7,485 nucleotides of DNA, taken from NCBI GenBank assembly GCA_900554675.1, contig USIM01000041.1, forward strand, positions 1-7,485, written 5' to 3'. Both the position numbers and the translations under genes were made by a program. Positions 1-6,301 of this stretch are shown one piece after another; the stretch's first letter is position 1, and each line of letters starts with the position of its first letter. Origin of the DNA: an uncultured Sutterella sp. Lineage in GTDB: Bacteria > Pseudomonadota > Gammaproteobacteria > Burkholderiales > Burkholderiaceae_F. The notes under the pieces are model-generated. The model searched no databases and was not told the origin of the DNA. It was given only the letters and a program-made list of their open reading frames with translations.

Positions 1-682
1 CATGCGCTTGGGTCAATCTTTCCAAAATGTCCTTTGTGAGGTTAAGGTCGCTAAAAAGTTTTTGTCCTAAACCGCAATTCATTAAGACATTAATGAATTG
101 ATCACAATGTCGGTGTGTGAAGGCTTTTCGCATTTCAAGAAAGACGCGTTCGGGGACGAGCGCATCGGCTTCACCGCATTCAACCATCGTTTTCATTAAG
201 TTCATCGTCTCGTCGGCGACGTTAAAATCCTCTAACTTCGCACAAAATCGCGCAACTCTTAAAATTCTGACGGGATCTTCTTTAAAAGCGTCAGAAACAT
301 GGCGAAGTGTTTTTGATTTGAGATCGGCCAGACCGTTATAGGGGTCGTAGAGTGTTTCACCTTGCATGGCCATGGCATTAATCGTTAAATCACGACGGTG
401 AAGGTCTTCAACCAAGGTCACATCGGGCGAAGCATGGAAGGTAAAGCCATGGTAGCCGGGAGCGACTTTGCGCTCTGTTCTTGCTAATGCGTATTCTTCG
501 TGAGTTTTAGGGTGCAAAAAGACGGGGAAATCTTTACCTACCGGTAAAAATCCCTTTTCTAACATCTCCTGCGGCGTTGTTCCAACAACGACCCAATCAC
601 GATCCCCCTCGGGGATGTCATAGTGAAACTCTTTTCTCAAAAAGTGGTCTCGGACGTAACCGCCAACTAAGTAGATTTCCAT
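1..682 (-). CDS. cca: CCA-adding enzyme (tRNA nucleotidyltransferase), N-terminal half, 3' end outside window
   Basis: This gene encodes the cytoplasmic enzyme that adds or repairs the 3'-terminal CCA of tRNAs using CTP and ATP. About 227 codons are visible, covering the class II nucleotidyltransferase head and neck. The protein starts MEIYLVGGYVRD (nucleotide-binding GG plus VRD, residues 1-12). The metal-binding DxD follows as GDRDWVVVG (D27, D29), then FPVFLHPKTHEEYALARTER, RRDLTINAMA, DPYNGLADL, the LRHVSDAFKEDPVRILRVAR stretch and VPERVFLEM. These match the E. coli-type bacterial CCA enzyme (about 410 residues) motif by motif. The C-terminal part, where that family carries an HD phosphohydrolase domain, lies beyond base 1, so its presence cannot be judged. 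The ATG at 682-680 is chosen because MxIYLVGG is the family's usual N-terminus. It lies 2 nt after the slt stop (TGA TT ATG) with no evident Shine-Dalgarno, which suggests translational coupling. The segment before DxD is about six residues longer than in E. coli. Confidence 0.95.
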   Translation of the reverse strand, partial: MEIYLVGGYVRDHFLRKEFHYDIPEGDRDWVVVGTTPQEMLEKGFLPVGKDFPVFLHPKTHEEYALARTERKVAPGYHGFTFHASPDVTLVEDLHRRDLTINAMAMQGETLYDPYNGLADLKSKTLRHVSDAFKEDPVRILRVARFCAKLEDFNVADETMNLMKTMVECGEADALVPERVFLEMRKAFTHRHCDQFINVLMNCGLGQKLFSDLNLTKDILERLTQAH

Positions 683-684
683 AA

Positions 685-2811
685 TCAGATGGTGTCTTTT
701 GCATCAATGGGTTTAGGGGAAATCGTACCAATAATTTCCGATAGGCGCTTAATGGGTTGATGGCTCGTTTGAGCATATTCCACCATATTGGCCATGACAT
801 TTTGTACGTAACCCCGAGTTTCCGTGAAAGGAATTGTCTCGATAAAGATGGCGCCTTCGACGGGTTTTGTTAATGAGGCTCGCCACTGTTTTGCTCGATT
901 GGGGCCGGCATTGTAGCCTGCAGTTGCCAAGACCATATTTTGGTCAAGCCGATCAAGTAATGTTCTCAGATAAGCAGTCCCAAATTGAATATTGGTGTTG
1001 GCTTCATAAATGCTCGAAGGGTCAAAATTCTCGACATTTAAGTTGTTGGCAATCCACGTTGCTGTTGCGGGCATGATTTGCATTAAACCATTTGCGCCGA
1101 CGTTTGATTTTGCAATCGAAATGAAGCGAGACTCTTGGCGAATTAAGCCGTAGACCCAATCGTCTCGAATGTTGTTAACTTTCGAATAGTTTTCAATGAG
1201 CGCTTGATACGGTTTGGGGTAAAGCAATTCGTGATCAATGGGGAGTCGTTCGGCAACACGCTCCGATGTATTAATCATACGGTGCCAAATGCCTTTTTGT
1301 TGAGCCCATTGAGCAGCCGCAAGAAGCTCTAAAGCAGAAGCCTCACGAATGCCCCAATTCCATTCGCGGTGGCCATATTGCAAGAGGCCTAAGTCATAAA
1401 ATTCGGTTGCACGCAAAAAGTGGTTATTACTTGTGCATGCTTTGATGCTCTCTTGAGAAGCGCCTGTTGCGCCAGTCGTTTGATAAACGATGGGTAAATG
1501 ACGCTGTTCAGCGGCTAATTTCCCATAGAAAGTTCGCACATTTTTAAGTTTGGCAAATTCGTTTTGGGCGGCCTTGCCAGAACCTAACTTCTTGAGCGCA
1601 TAACCTTTCCAATAGATCCATGCCTCTTTTTGCTTGAGATCCTTGGGTAATTGCGAAATAAATGCATTGACCTTCGTCCATTGTGTTTGTCGTAAAGCGC
1701 TGCGCACTCGCCACTCGAGACAGCCTTCAGAGTGGGCCATGTAAGGCCCAGAACAAACATTTTTCCCGCCTTTGTCATACCAGATCAGCGCCTTTGGATC
1801 GTGATCAAGAGCAGCAACATAACCAATGCGGCCCCAAAGTGCCGCCTTTTCTTGCGCGGATAGACGAGGCGTTAGTTTTTCTGCAATTTTTACAGCTTTC
1901 GGATAGTCACTACGAGAGAGCTGATAGGCGGCAATCAATGCAACGTACTTGTCTTGTCGATGAAGAGAACGGACGTTCTTTTTGTACCATCGTGGTGCGT
2001 TACTGAGCGCTTCCTTTGCGTTTTTAGGAAGTCGACGTTTTTCAATTAAGAAATCAATATAAGTTTGAGCTTCTTTTACTCGCCCTTGTTGAATTAAAAC
2101 CACCATGCGAGCAAATGCGCTCGAGGGGATCTTTTCAATCATCAAACGTGAGAGTTTTTGACAGACTTCGAGTCGTGCATGACGAGCGCTTTTAAGCGTT
2201 TCGAGGGTTTGTCTTTCGATTTTTTGCAAACGAGCGTGGTTATTTGTCGGTGTTTGGTCTAGGTCGTGATAAAGCGACCAACAATCAAACTCAGGCTCAT
2301 CACGATTCCATGCAAGTTGATCTCGTAGATACTCGAATTCTCCCCAACGTTTTTGCTCATGCAATAAAGGGGCGATAGCTTTGAGCCAGTCGGTTTGAAA
2401 ACGCTCGGCAACGTATTGATTTTGATTCTTGGCTAAGAAGTCTTGCGCCTCCTTTTCCAATGTCGGATCAATTTTCGCTAATTTTGAACGTGTCAAAATG
2501 GACCAAGCTTTAACGTAACCATCAAGAACAAAGTTATTCAGTAAGGTTTGTTCTGGTGAAAGACTGGCAAAACGTTGTTCTTCAAACGCTTTTTGAAGCA
2601 TTAAAAATTGTTCTTGCTTCGCAGCTTTTTCTAACGCAATCTCGGTTTGTTCACTTTCGTTTTGTGTATTTTCGGGAGACTCAATGGAGGTCGGTCCACT
2701 TGAACCCAGGGGAACGGAAGTTTGAGTGGCCAAAACACCAGAGCCAAAACTGATCAACAGCAATGGCGCAACGATACGTTTGAAGAAAAAAGGCGTTAGA
2801 CTCAATGACAT
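685..2811 (-). CDS. slt: Soluble lytic murein transglycosylase (Slt70-like), periplasmic
   Basis: The 708-residue product is predicted to cleave the MurNAc-GlcNAc bond of peptidoglycan without water, giving 1,6-anhydro-MurNAc ends. Residues 1-28 look like a Sec signal peptide: a basic KR at 11-12, a hydrophobic stretch IVAPLLLISFGSG and a probable cleavage after VLA (28). Residues of about 50-530 are helix-rich, with many Q/E/K/A/L and aromatic positions, consistent with the superhelical U and L domains of Slt70. The catalytic lysozyme-like domain is C-terminal. It shows the catalytic Glu in RQESRF (E560), then GLMQIMPATA (about 575-584), IQFGTAYLR, and AGYNAGPNR (about 631-639), and ends with the IPFTETRGYVQNVM motif. 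The length is close to other proteobacterial Slt70 proteins. The gene is followed 2 nt later by cca, probably as one transcript. It is divergent from and slightly overlaps fau, so its promoter must lie inside fau. Its RBS is weak (AGAGTAGTGGG-like just before ATG). The family assignment is firm; the exact subfamily is not. Confidence 0.94.
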   Translation of the reverse strand: MSLSLTPFFFKRIVAPLLLISFGSGVLATQTSVPLGSSGPTSIESPENTQNESEQTEIALEKAAKQEQFLMLQKAFEEQRFASLSPEQTLLNNFVLDGYVKAWSILTRSKLAKIDPTLEKEAQDFLAKNQNQYVAERFQTDWLKAIAPLLHEQKRWGEFEYLRDQLAWNRDEPEFDCWSLYHDLDQTPTNNHARLQKIERQTLETLKSARHARLEVCQKLSRLMIEKIPSSAFARMVVLIQQGRVKEAQTYIDFLIEKRRLPKNAKEALSNAPRWYKKNVRSLHRQDKYVALIAAYQLSRSDYPKAVKIAEKLTPRLSAQEKAALWGRIGYVAALDHDPKALIWYDKGGKNVCSGPYMAHSEGCLEWRVRSALRQTQWTKVNAFISQLPKDLKQKEAWIYWKGYALKKLGSGKAAQNEFAKLKNVRTFYGKLAAEQRHLPIVYQTTGATGASQESIKACTSNNHFLRATEFYDLGLLQYGHREWNWGIREASALELLAAAQWAQQKGIWHRMINTSERVAERLPIDHELLYPKPYQALIENYSKVNNIRDDWVYGLIRQESRFISIAKSNVGANGLMQIMPATATWIANNLNVENFDPSSIYEANTNIQFGTAYLRTLLDRLDQNMVLATAGYNAGPNRAKQWRASLTKPVEGAIFIETIPFTETRGYVQNVMANMVEYAQTSHQPIKRLSEIIGTISPKPIDAKDTI

Positions 2812-3365
2812 CCCACTACTCTAATCGAAATTTGATGGAAAAATCACAATTACGGCAGAAAATTTTGTTAAAACGTTCAAAAGTGCACACAAATGCGCTT
2901 TTGAAAGCCATTCATGCCCACTTAAAGGCCTATCTTCTGGAATCGAATTTCAAGTCCATTGGTCTGTATTGGCCCATTCGCCATGAGATTGATCTAACCC
3001 CGATGATCGAACTGTTGCCTGACGATTTTCAATGGTATTTGCCCAGTGTCCAAGGCGGTGAAATGAATTTTTACCCCTTTGCCAAGGGAGACATTTTGGT
3101 AAAAGACGAGACAGGGGTTCCGGGGCCCAATACAGGGGTGAGTGTGGTGCCGGATCTTTTGTTAGTTCCGTGTTTGGCAATGGATGCAGATGGGTATCGG
3201 TTGGGCTATGGCCAAGGGTGGTACGATCGGTATCTGACCACGCATCCCACAGTTTTTACTTTGGGAGTGGTTGCTCAGGCATTTTTTGTTGAGACCCTAC
3301 CAAGGCAGACCCATGATAGGGCTCTCAACGCAGTTGTGACAGAAAATTCGATCAGGCTTTTTTGA
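2805..3365 (+). CDS. fau: 5-formyltetrahydrofolate cyclo-ligase (MTHFS / YgfA family)
   Basis: This cytoplasmic enzyme converts 5-formyltetrahydrofolate to 5,10-methenyltetrahydrofolate with ATP, returning a storage or inhibitory folate to the one-carbon pool. The product has 186 residues from the first ATG. Visible family signatures are LRQKILLKR (about 16-24), which aligns with the basic N-terminal segment, IGLYWPIRHEIDLTPMI (52-68, substrate side), DLLLVPCLAMDADGYRLGYG and the glycine-rich ATP-site motif RLGYGQGWYDRYL (132-144), and ALNAVVTE near the end. The start is uncertain. The ATG at 2805 has a weak AGG 11 nt upstream and overlaps slt by 7 bp. An in-frame ATG at 2835 (MEKSQLRQ, 176 residues) fits the usual family N-terminus better but has no visible ribosome site. 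I list the longer form. It is the only plus-strand gene and its stop overlaps the end of the convergent MATE gene. In E. coli the homologous gene (ygfA) follows the 6S RNA gene ssrS; no such RNA is seen here, since slt begins immediately upstream. Confidence 0.93.
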   Translation: MTSHYSNRNLMEKSQLRQKILLKRSKVHTNALLKAIHAHLKAYLLESNFKSIGLYWPIRHEIDLTPMIELLPDDFQWYLPSVQGGEMNFYPFAKGDILVKDETGVPGPNTGVSVVPDLLLVPCLAMDADGYRLGYGQGWYDRYLTTHPTVFTLGVVAQAFFVETLPRQTHDRALNAVVTENSIRLF

Positions 3366-4698
3366 TGTAAATGCTTCGCCAGCTCAGACGTTTCCAGAAG
3401 TAGAGCACGCAGATTGACGTAATGACATAGTAGAACCAATCGGCCGTCCAAACAGTAGCCACCTGTTCGGCCCAATTGGTTATCAAGTCGCAGTAGGTGG
3501 TATAGGCGAAAATCGAAATAAAAGAAATAATCATCGATTCGCGAGTGGCTCCTAAGAAACCAAACGCTAAAAAGTAGTGATAAGCCGGCACGCAAAGTAA
3601 GTACGCCGAAAGCATCACACGCAATGAGTCGACGCTATCCATTCTCAATGACGGGATATCGGTAAACAAAACCAGTAAAGGTTCCGGATACACCGCAATC
3701 AAGAAGGCTAACGGAATCGTAATGACGAAGGAGAGTTTTAACCCGCGCTTCATCATCGAATCCACTTCAGTCGCTCGATTTTCACCGAGCAAATTGGCAC
3801 CAATCGAGCCACAGGTCGAACCAAAGGCATGAACGATAATGAACATGAGATTACTGACTGATCGGACGATATTGCTGACGGCTAATGCGCGCTCACCCAT
3901 GTGCTCAACCCAGACGAAAAAGAGCAACCAACTCGTCATTAGGACGGTTTCTTGCATCATCATGTAGCGACCGAGTTTGAAAAGAAGAATCTGAAGTTCT
4001 TTATCGGGTTTGGCGCAGTGAAACAGTCCGTATTTTTGGTGGCACTTTTTGTAGAGGGCGTAGGCAACGAAAAAGATGACAGCTAAAAATTCTGCCAAGG
4101 TCGAAGCAATGGCAGCTCCAGCAATACCAAGAGCGGGGAAGGGGCCGATGCCAAAAATAAGGAGGTAATTTAAAACGCAGTTACTTGCCACCATGACAAA
4201 GCTTGAATAAGTCAAAACGGCCGGTTGCAAAATGGCCATGAAAAAGCCTCGGAATGCAATGCAGATGAACGCAAAACCGATACCAACCATTCTCCAAACA
4301 AAGTAACTGTAGGCTTCCGAGCGAACATTGGGCGATTGGATGCCAATTTCAAATAAATACGGAATAACGAAAGGTAAAACGACGGCCAATAAGACAAGAA
4401 ATGCCGTAAAGAAGTAAAGACTTTGTACAAAAATCTTTCCGATGAGCGAGTAGTCTTTACTGCCGTTAGCAATCCCCATTTGCGACTGAGCAGCAATGCC
4501 GTACCCCATCGCAATCATGGTGAAAACGAAAAAGCCAATCCCCCCGATGGCCGCAGCACCGACACTAACTTCGCTCACGCGACCCAAAAAGATCACGTCG
4601 GTTAAACCGATAATTTGCTCCAAGACCATGCTCATTAACATGGGCATGGAGAGTTTAAAAATCGATAACGTATTGGTATTAACAGTGTTGGTGGTCAT
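3352..4698 (-). CDS. MATE-family multidrug/toxin efflux transporter
   Basis: The 448-residue inner-membrane protein is predicted to export organic compounds in exchange for Na+ or H+; the substrate cannot be told from sequence. It shows the family's two-half architecture with about 12 hydrophobic segments. The first half starts LSIFKLSMPMLMSMVLEQ and LTDVIFLGR (D34 in the usual TM1 acidic site), followed by AIGGIGFFVFTMIAMGYGIA, QSQMGIANG and, near 180-200, IFGIGPFPALGIAGAAIAST, a very typical MATE stretch. The second half begins near 238 and includes GSIGANLLGENRATEVDSM (about 297-315) and FGFLGATRESM (379-389). The length is normal and there are no frameshifts. The ATG at 4698-4696 places about ten Thr/Asn-rich residues before the first helix. 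No Shine-Dalgarno is visible, since the leader is AT-rich (AATTTTTGCCAAT) and is the downstream arm of the ahcY terminator. The 3' end overlaps fau by 14 bp on the opposite strand. It resembles the NorM/DinF-like branch in general, but I cannot assign a named ortholog. Confidence 0.9.
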   Translation of the reverse strand: MTTNTVNTNTLSIFKLSMPMLMSMVLEQIIGLTDVIFLGRVSEVSVGAAAIGGIGFFVFTMIAMGYGIAAQSQMGIANGSKDYSLIGKIFVQSLYFFTAFLVLLAVVLPFVIPYLFEIGIQSPNVRSEAYSYFVWRMVGIGFAFICIAFRGFFMAILQPAVLTYSSFVMVASNCVLNYLLIFGIGPFPALGIAGAAIASTLAEFLAVIFFVAYALYKKCHQKYGLFHCAKPDKELQILLFKLGRYMMMQETVLMTSWLLFFVWVEHMGERALAVSNIVRSVSNLMFIIVHAFGSTCGSIGANLLGENRATEVDSMMKRGLKLSFVITIPLAFLIAVYPEPLLVLFTDIPSLRMDSVDSLRVMLSAYLLCVPAYHYFLAFGFLGATRESMIISFISIFAYTTYCDLITNWAEQVATVWTADWFYYVITSICVLYFWKRLSWRSIYIKKA

Positions 4699-4706
4699 AT
4701 ATTGGC

Positions 4707-4752
4707 AAAAATTAAAAAGGCGCTATCCAAGCATCTCAGATAGCGTCTTTTA
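4707..4752 (-). terminator. Rho-independent terminator after ahcY (possibly bidirectional)
   Basis: On the minus strand, starting about 25 nt after the ahcY stop, GACGCTATC (4747-4739) pairs with GATAGCGCC (4727-4719). This gives eight pairs with one internal A-C mismatch and an 11-nt loop, and it is followed by TTTTT AATTTTT (4718-4707 region). Read on the plus strand the same stem is followed by TTTTAT, so it may also stop plus-strand transcription. It occupies most of the 73-bp gap between ahcY and the MATE gene, so MATE transcription must come from read-through or from a promoter overlapping this hairpin. I see no convincing -35/-10 pair in the gap. Confidence 0.8.
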
Positions 4753-4771
4753 TCACGACTTAACGTTGAAA

Positions 4772-6166
4772 TTAATAACGATAGGCGTCGCTCTTATAGG
4801 GGCCTTCCTTCGGAACGCCGATGTAGTCAGCTTGTTCTTGCGTCAATTCAGACAATTGAGCGTTAAAGCTCTTTAATTGCAAACGAGCAACCTTTTCGTC
4901 AAGAATCTTCGGCAAAACGTAAACGCCGACCGGGTACTTATCCGTGTTGGTGAAGAGTTCGATTTGAGCCAACGTTTGGTTAGCAAAAGAGCTAGACATC
5001 ACATAGCTCGGGTGGCCCGTGGCACAACCAAGGTTAACCAAACGGCCTTCAGCCAACAAAATAATCTTGTTACCGGAGGGCAATTCGATATGGTCGACTT
5101 GGGGCTTAATGTTTTCCCATTGGTATTGACGCATGCTGGCAACGTCGATTTCGCTATCGAAGTGACCGATGTTGCAAACGATGGCTTCGTTTTGCATACG
5201 AACCATATGGTCGTGCGTGATAACGTTGACGTTACCCGTGGCCGTCACAAAGATATTGGCCTTGTCGCAAGCCCAATCCATCGTCACAACGCGATAGCCT
5301 TCCATGGCAGCTTGCAAAGCGCAGATCGGGTCAACTTCAACCACCCAAACTTGAGCAGCCAATGCGCGAAGCGCTTGAGCGCAACCCTTACCCACGTCAC
5401 CGTAACCCACAACAACAGCCACCTTACCGGCGATCATAACGTCGGTAGCGCGCTTGATACCGTCAACCAAAGATTCACGGCAACCGTAGAGGTTATCGAA
5501 CTTGGACTTTGTCACGGAGTCATTAACGTTCATGGCCGGGAACTTCAAAGCGCCCTTAGCAGCCATTTGATAAAGACGGTGAACACCCGTGGTGGTTTCT
5601 TCGCTCACGCCCTTAATGTGGACGATACGCTTGGAGTACCATTGGGGATCGATGTCCAAGTGCTTAGCAATGGCGGCATGGAGCATCTTTTCTTCTTCGT
5701 TATGAGCCTCGGCGATAACGGAGCGGTCTTTTTCAGCTTGAACGCCCAAATGCAAAAGTAACGTTGCATCACCGCCATCGTCCAAAATCATGTTGGCATA
5801 GGTGTCGTCACCCCAGTCAAGAATACGGTGCGTGTATTCCCAGTAGTCTTCGACGCTTTCGCCCTTAACAGCAAAAACAGGGATGTTTTCTGCGGCAATT
5901 GCGGCAGCGGCGTGATCTTGGGTAGAGAAAATGTTGCAGCTCGCCCAACGCACTTCAGCGCCCAATGCCACCAACGTTTCAATCAAAACAGCTGTTTGAA
6001 TCGTCATGTGCAAAGAGCCGGCAATGCGGGCACCCTTCAACGGTTGTTGCTGGGCATATTCTTCGCGGATGGCCATCAAACCGGGCATTTCCGTTTCGGC
6101 GATTTTGATTTCCTTGCGACCCCAGTTAGCTAAACCGATGTCAGCAATCACGTAATTTTGGCTCAT
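4772..6166 (-). CDS. ahcY: Adenosylhomocysteinase (S-adenosyl-L-homocysteine hydrolase)
   Basis: This NAD+-dependent cytoplasmic enzyme reversibly splits S-adenosylhomocysteine into adenosine and homocysteine, relieving product inhibition of methyltransferases and feeding homocysteine back to methionine. The 464-residue product matches the long bacterial form, including the roughly 40-residue insert (about 145-180). Visible motifs are [16 protein letters not shown] (50-65), the substrate-site region [11 protein letters not shown] (125-134), [12 protein letters not shown] (187-198, catalytic-region Glu), [19 protein letters not shown] (207-225, with the key Lys/Asp/Asn), and the NAD-binding glycine loop [12 protein letters not shown] (252-262) followed by VEVDP (276-280, acidic ribose contact). 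[15 protein letters not shown] (377-391) follows, and the protein ends KSDAYRY, the C-terminal tail that reaches the neighbouring subunit's NAD in this family. The start is fixed by an AGGAGT ribosome site 7 nt upstream. An SAH riboswitch precedes it and a terminator follows it, so it is probably expressed as its own unit or with trpS read-through. Confidence 0.97.
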   Translation of the reverse strand: MSQNYVIADIGLANWGRKEIKIAETEMPGLMAIREEYAQQQPLKGARIAGSLHMTIQTAVLIETLVALGAEVRWASCNIFSTQDHAAAAIAAENIPVFAVKGESVEDYWEYTHRILDWGDDTYANMILDDGGDATLLLHLGVQAEKDRSVIAEAHNEEEKMLHAAIAKHLDIDPQWYSKRIVHIKGVSEETTTGVHRLYQMAAKGALKFPAMNVNDSVTKSKFDNLYGCRESLVDGIKRATDVMIAGKVAVVVGYGDVGKGCAQALRALAAQVWVVEVDPICALQAAMEGYRVVTMDWACDKANIFVTATGNVNVITHDHMVRMQNEAIVCNIGHFDSEIDVASMRQYQWENIKPQVDHIELPSGNKIILLAEGRLVNLGCATGHPSYVMSSSFANQTLAQIELFTNTDKYPVGVYVLPKILDEKVARLQLKSFNAQLSELTQEQADYIGVPKEGPYKSDAYRY

Positions 6167-6173
6167 GAATGAG

Positions 6174-6179
6174 ACTCCT
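6174..6179 (-). promoter_or_regulatory. ribosome binding site of ahcY (AGGAGT)
   Basis: AGGAGT on the minus strand lies 7 nt before the ahcY ATG (6166-6164) and is the strongest Shine-Dalgarno in the window. It is directly downstream of a run of T residues. It is also complementary to two upstream leader segments: CTCCT at 6277-6273, and ACTCC at 6237-6233 inside the riboswitch. It could therefore be masked when the leader folds differently; that masking is inference. Confidence 0.75.
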
Positions 6180-6200
6180 AAAAAAGAAAATTTTCAAAAA

Positions 6201-6263
6201 GCGAGCGCAGTTATTGTTTCGTCTCAAGCCTGGGAGTTAACTCTCGCGCAGCGCTCCTTGAGA
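6201..6263 (-). promoter_or_regulatory. SAH riboswitch (S-adenosylhomocysteine aptamer) in the ahcY leader
   Basis: The minus-strand leader carries the conserved core AAGGAGCGCTGC followed downstream by CCCAGGCTTG, which closely resembles the SAH riboswitch known upstream of ahcY in beta- and gammaproteobacteria. Direct structural support is visible. P1 pairs TCTCAAG (6263-6257) with CTTGAGA (6228-6222), seven perfect pairs. The pseudoknot pairs GAGCGC (6256-6251) with GCGCTC (6208-6203), six perfect pairs. A small internal hairpin, GAG TTAA CTC (6243-6234), fits the variable loop. Compared with the Ralstonia-type aptamer as I remember it, P1 has a G-C to A-U swap on both arms, so pairing is kept. 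Known members bind SAH and raise hydrolase expression when SAH accumulates. The downstream sequence GC TTTTT GAAAATTTTC TTTTTT AGGAGT contains both a T-run and the ribosome site, so the output mode (transcription or translation) is not settled by eye. Confidence 0.9.
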
Positions 6264-6270
6264 ATACAAG

Positions 6271-6293
6271 TCAGGAGGATAAGTCACTCCTGA
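6271..6293 (-). other. 7-bp hairpin between trpS stop and the riboswitch
   Basis: TCAGGAG (6293-6287) pairs perfectly with CTCCTGA (6277-6271) across a 9-nt loop, starting 8 nt after the trpS stop codon. There is no T-run after it (the next bases are CTTGTATTCT), so it is a poor intrinsic terminator. It may be a 3'-end stabilising or weak pausing structure for trpS mRNA, or part of the ahcY leader. Its 3' arm contains CTCCT, which is also complementary to the ahcY ribosome site. The pairing is directly visible; any function is inference. Confidence 0.45.
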
Positions 6294-6301
6294 GCTCAAA
6301 G

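Noticed and set aside
2950..3180. Minus-strand open frame inside fau
   Set aside because: It is a short shadow frame with no motif, fully contained in a well-supported gene on the other strand.
3275..3595. Minus-strand 106-codon frame overlapping the ends of fau and the MATE gene
   Set aside because: It is out of frame with the MATE gene, whose hydrophobic family motifs explain the region. The frame has no ribosome site or recognisable domain.
4877..5761. Long plus-strand open frame (294 codons) antisense to ahcY
   Set aside because: It lies wholly inside the highly conserved ahcY coding region. Its product has no recognisable motif, and its openness is explained by codon bias of the real gene on the other strand.
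6186..6195. Palindrome GAAAATTTTC followed by T-run as an intrinsic terminator
   Set aside because: It is pure A/T except for its ends and leaves no loop, so it cannot form a stable hairpin. It is mentioned only as part of the expression platform.
6261..6281. Possible -10 boxes for ahcY, TATCCT (6281-6276) and TATTCT (6266-6261)
   Set aside because: Each matches the consensus only 4 of 6, and TATCCT has no acceptable -35 at a 16-18 bp spacing. TATTCT would place the start inside the riboswitch P1 stem, which would destroy the aptamer.
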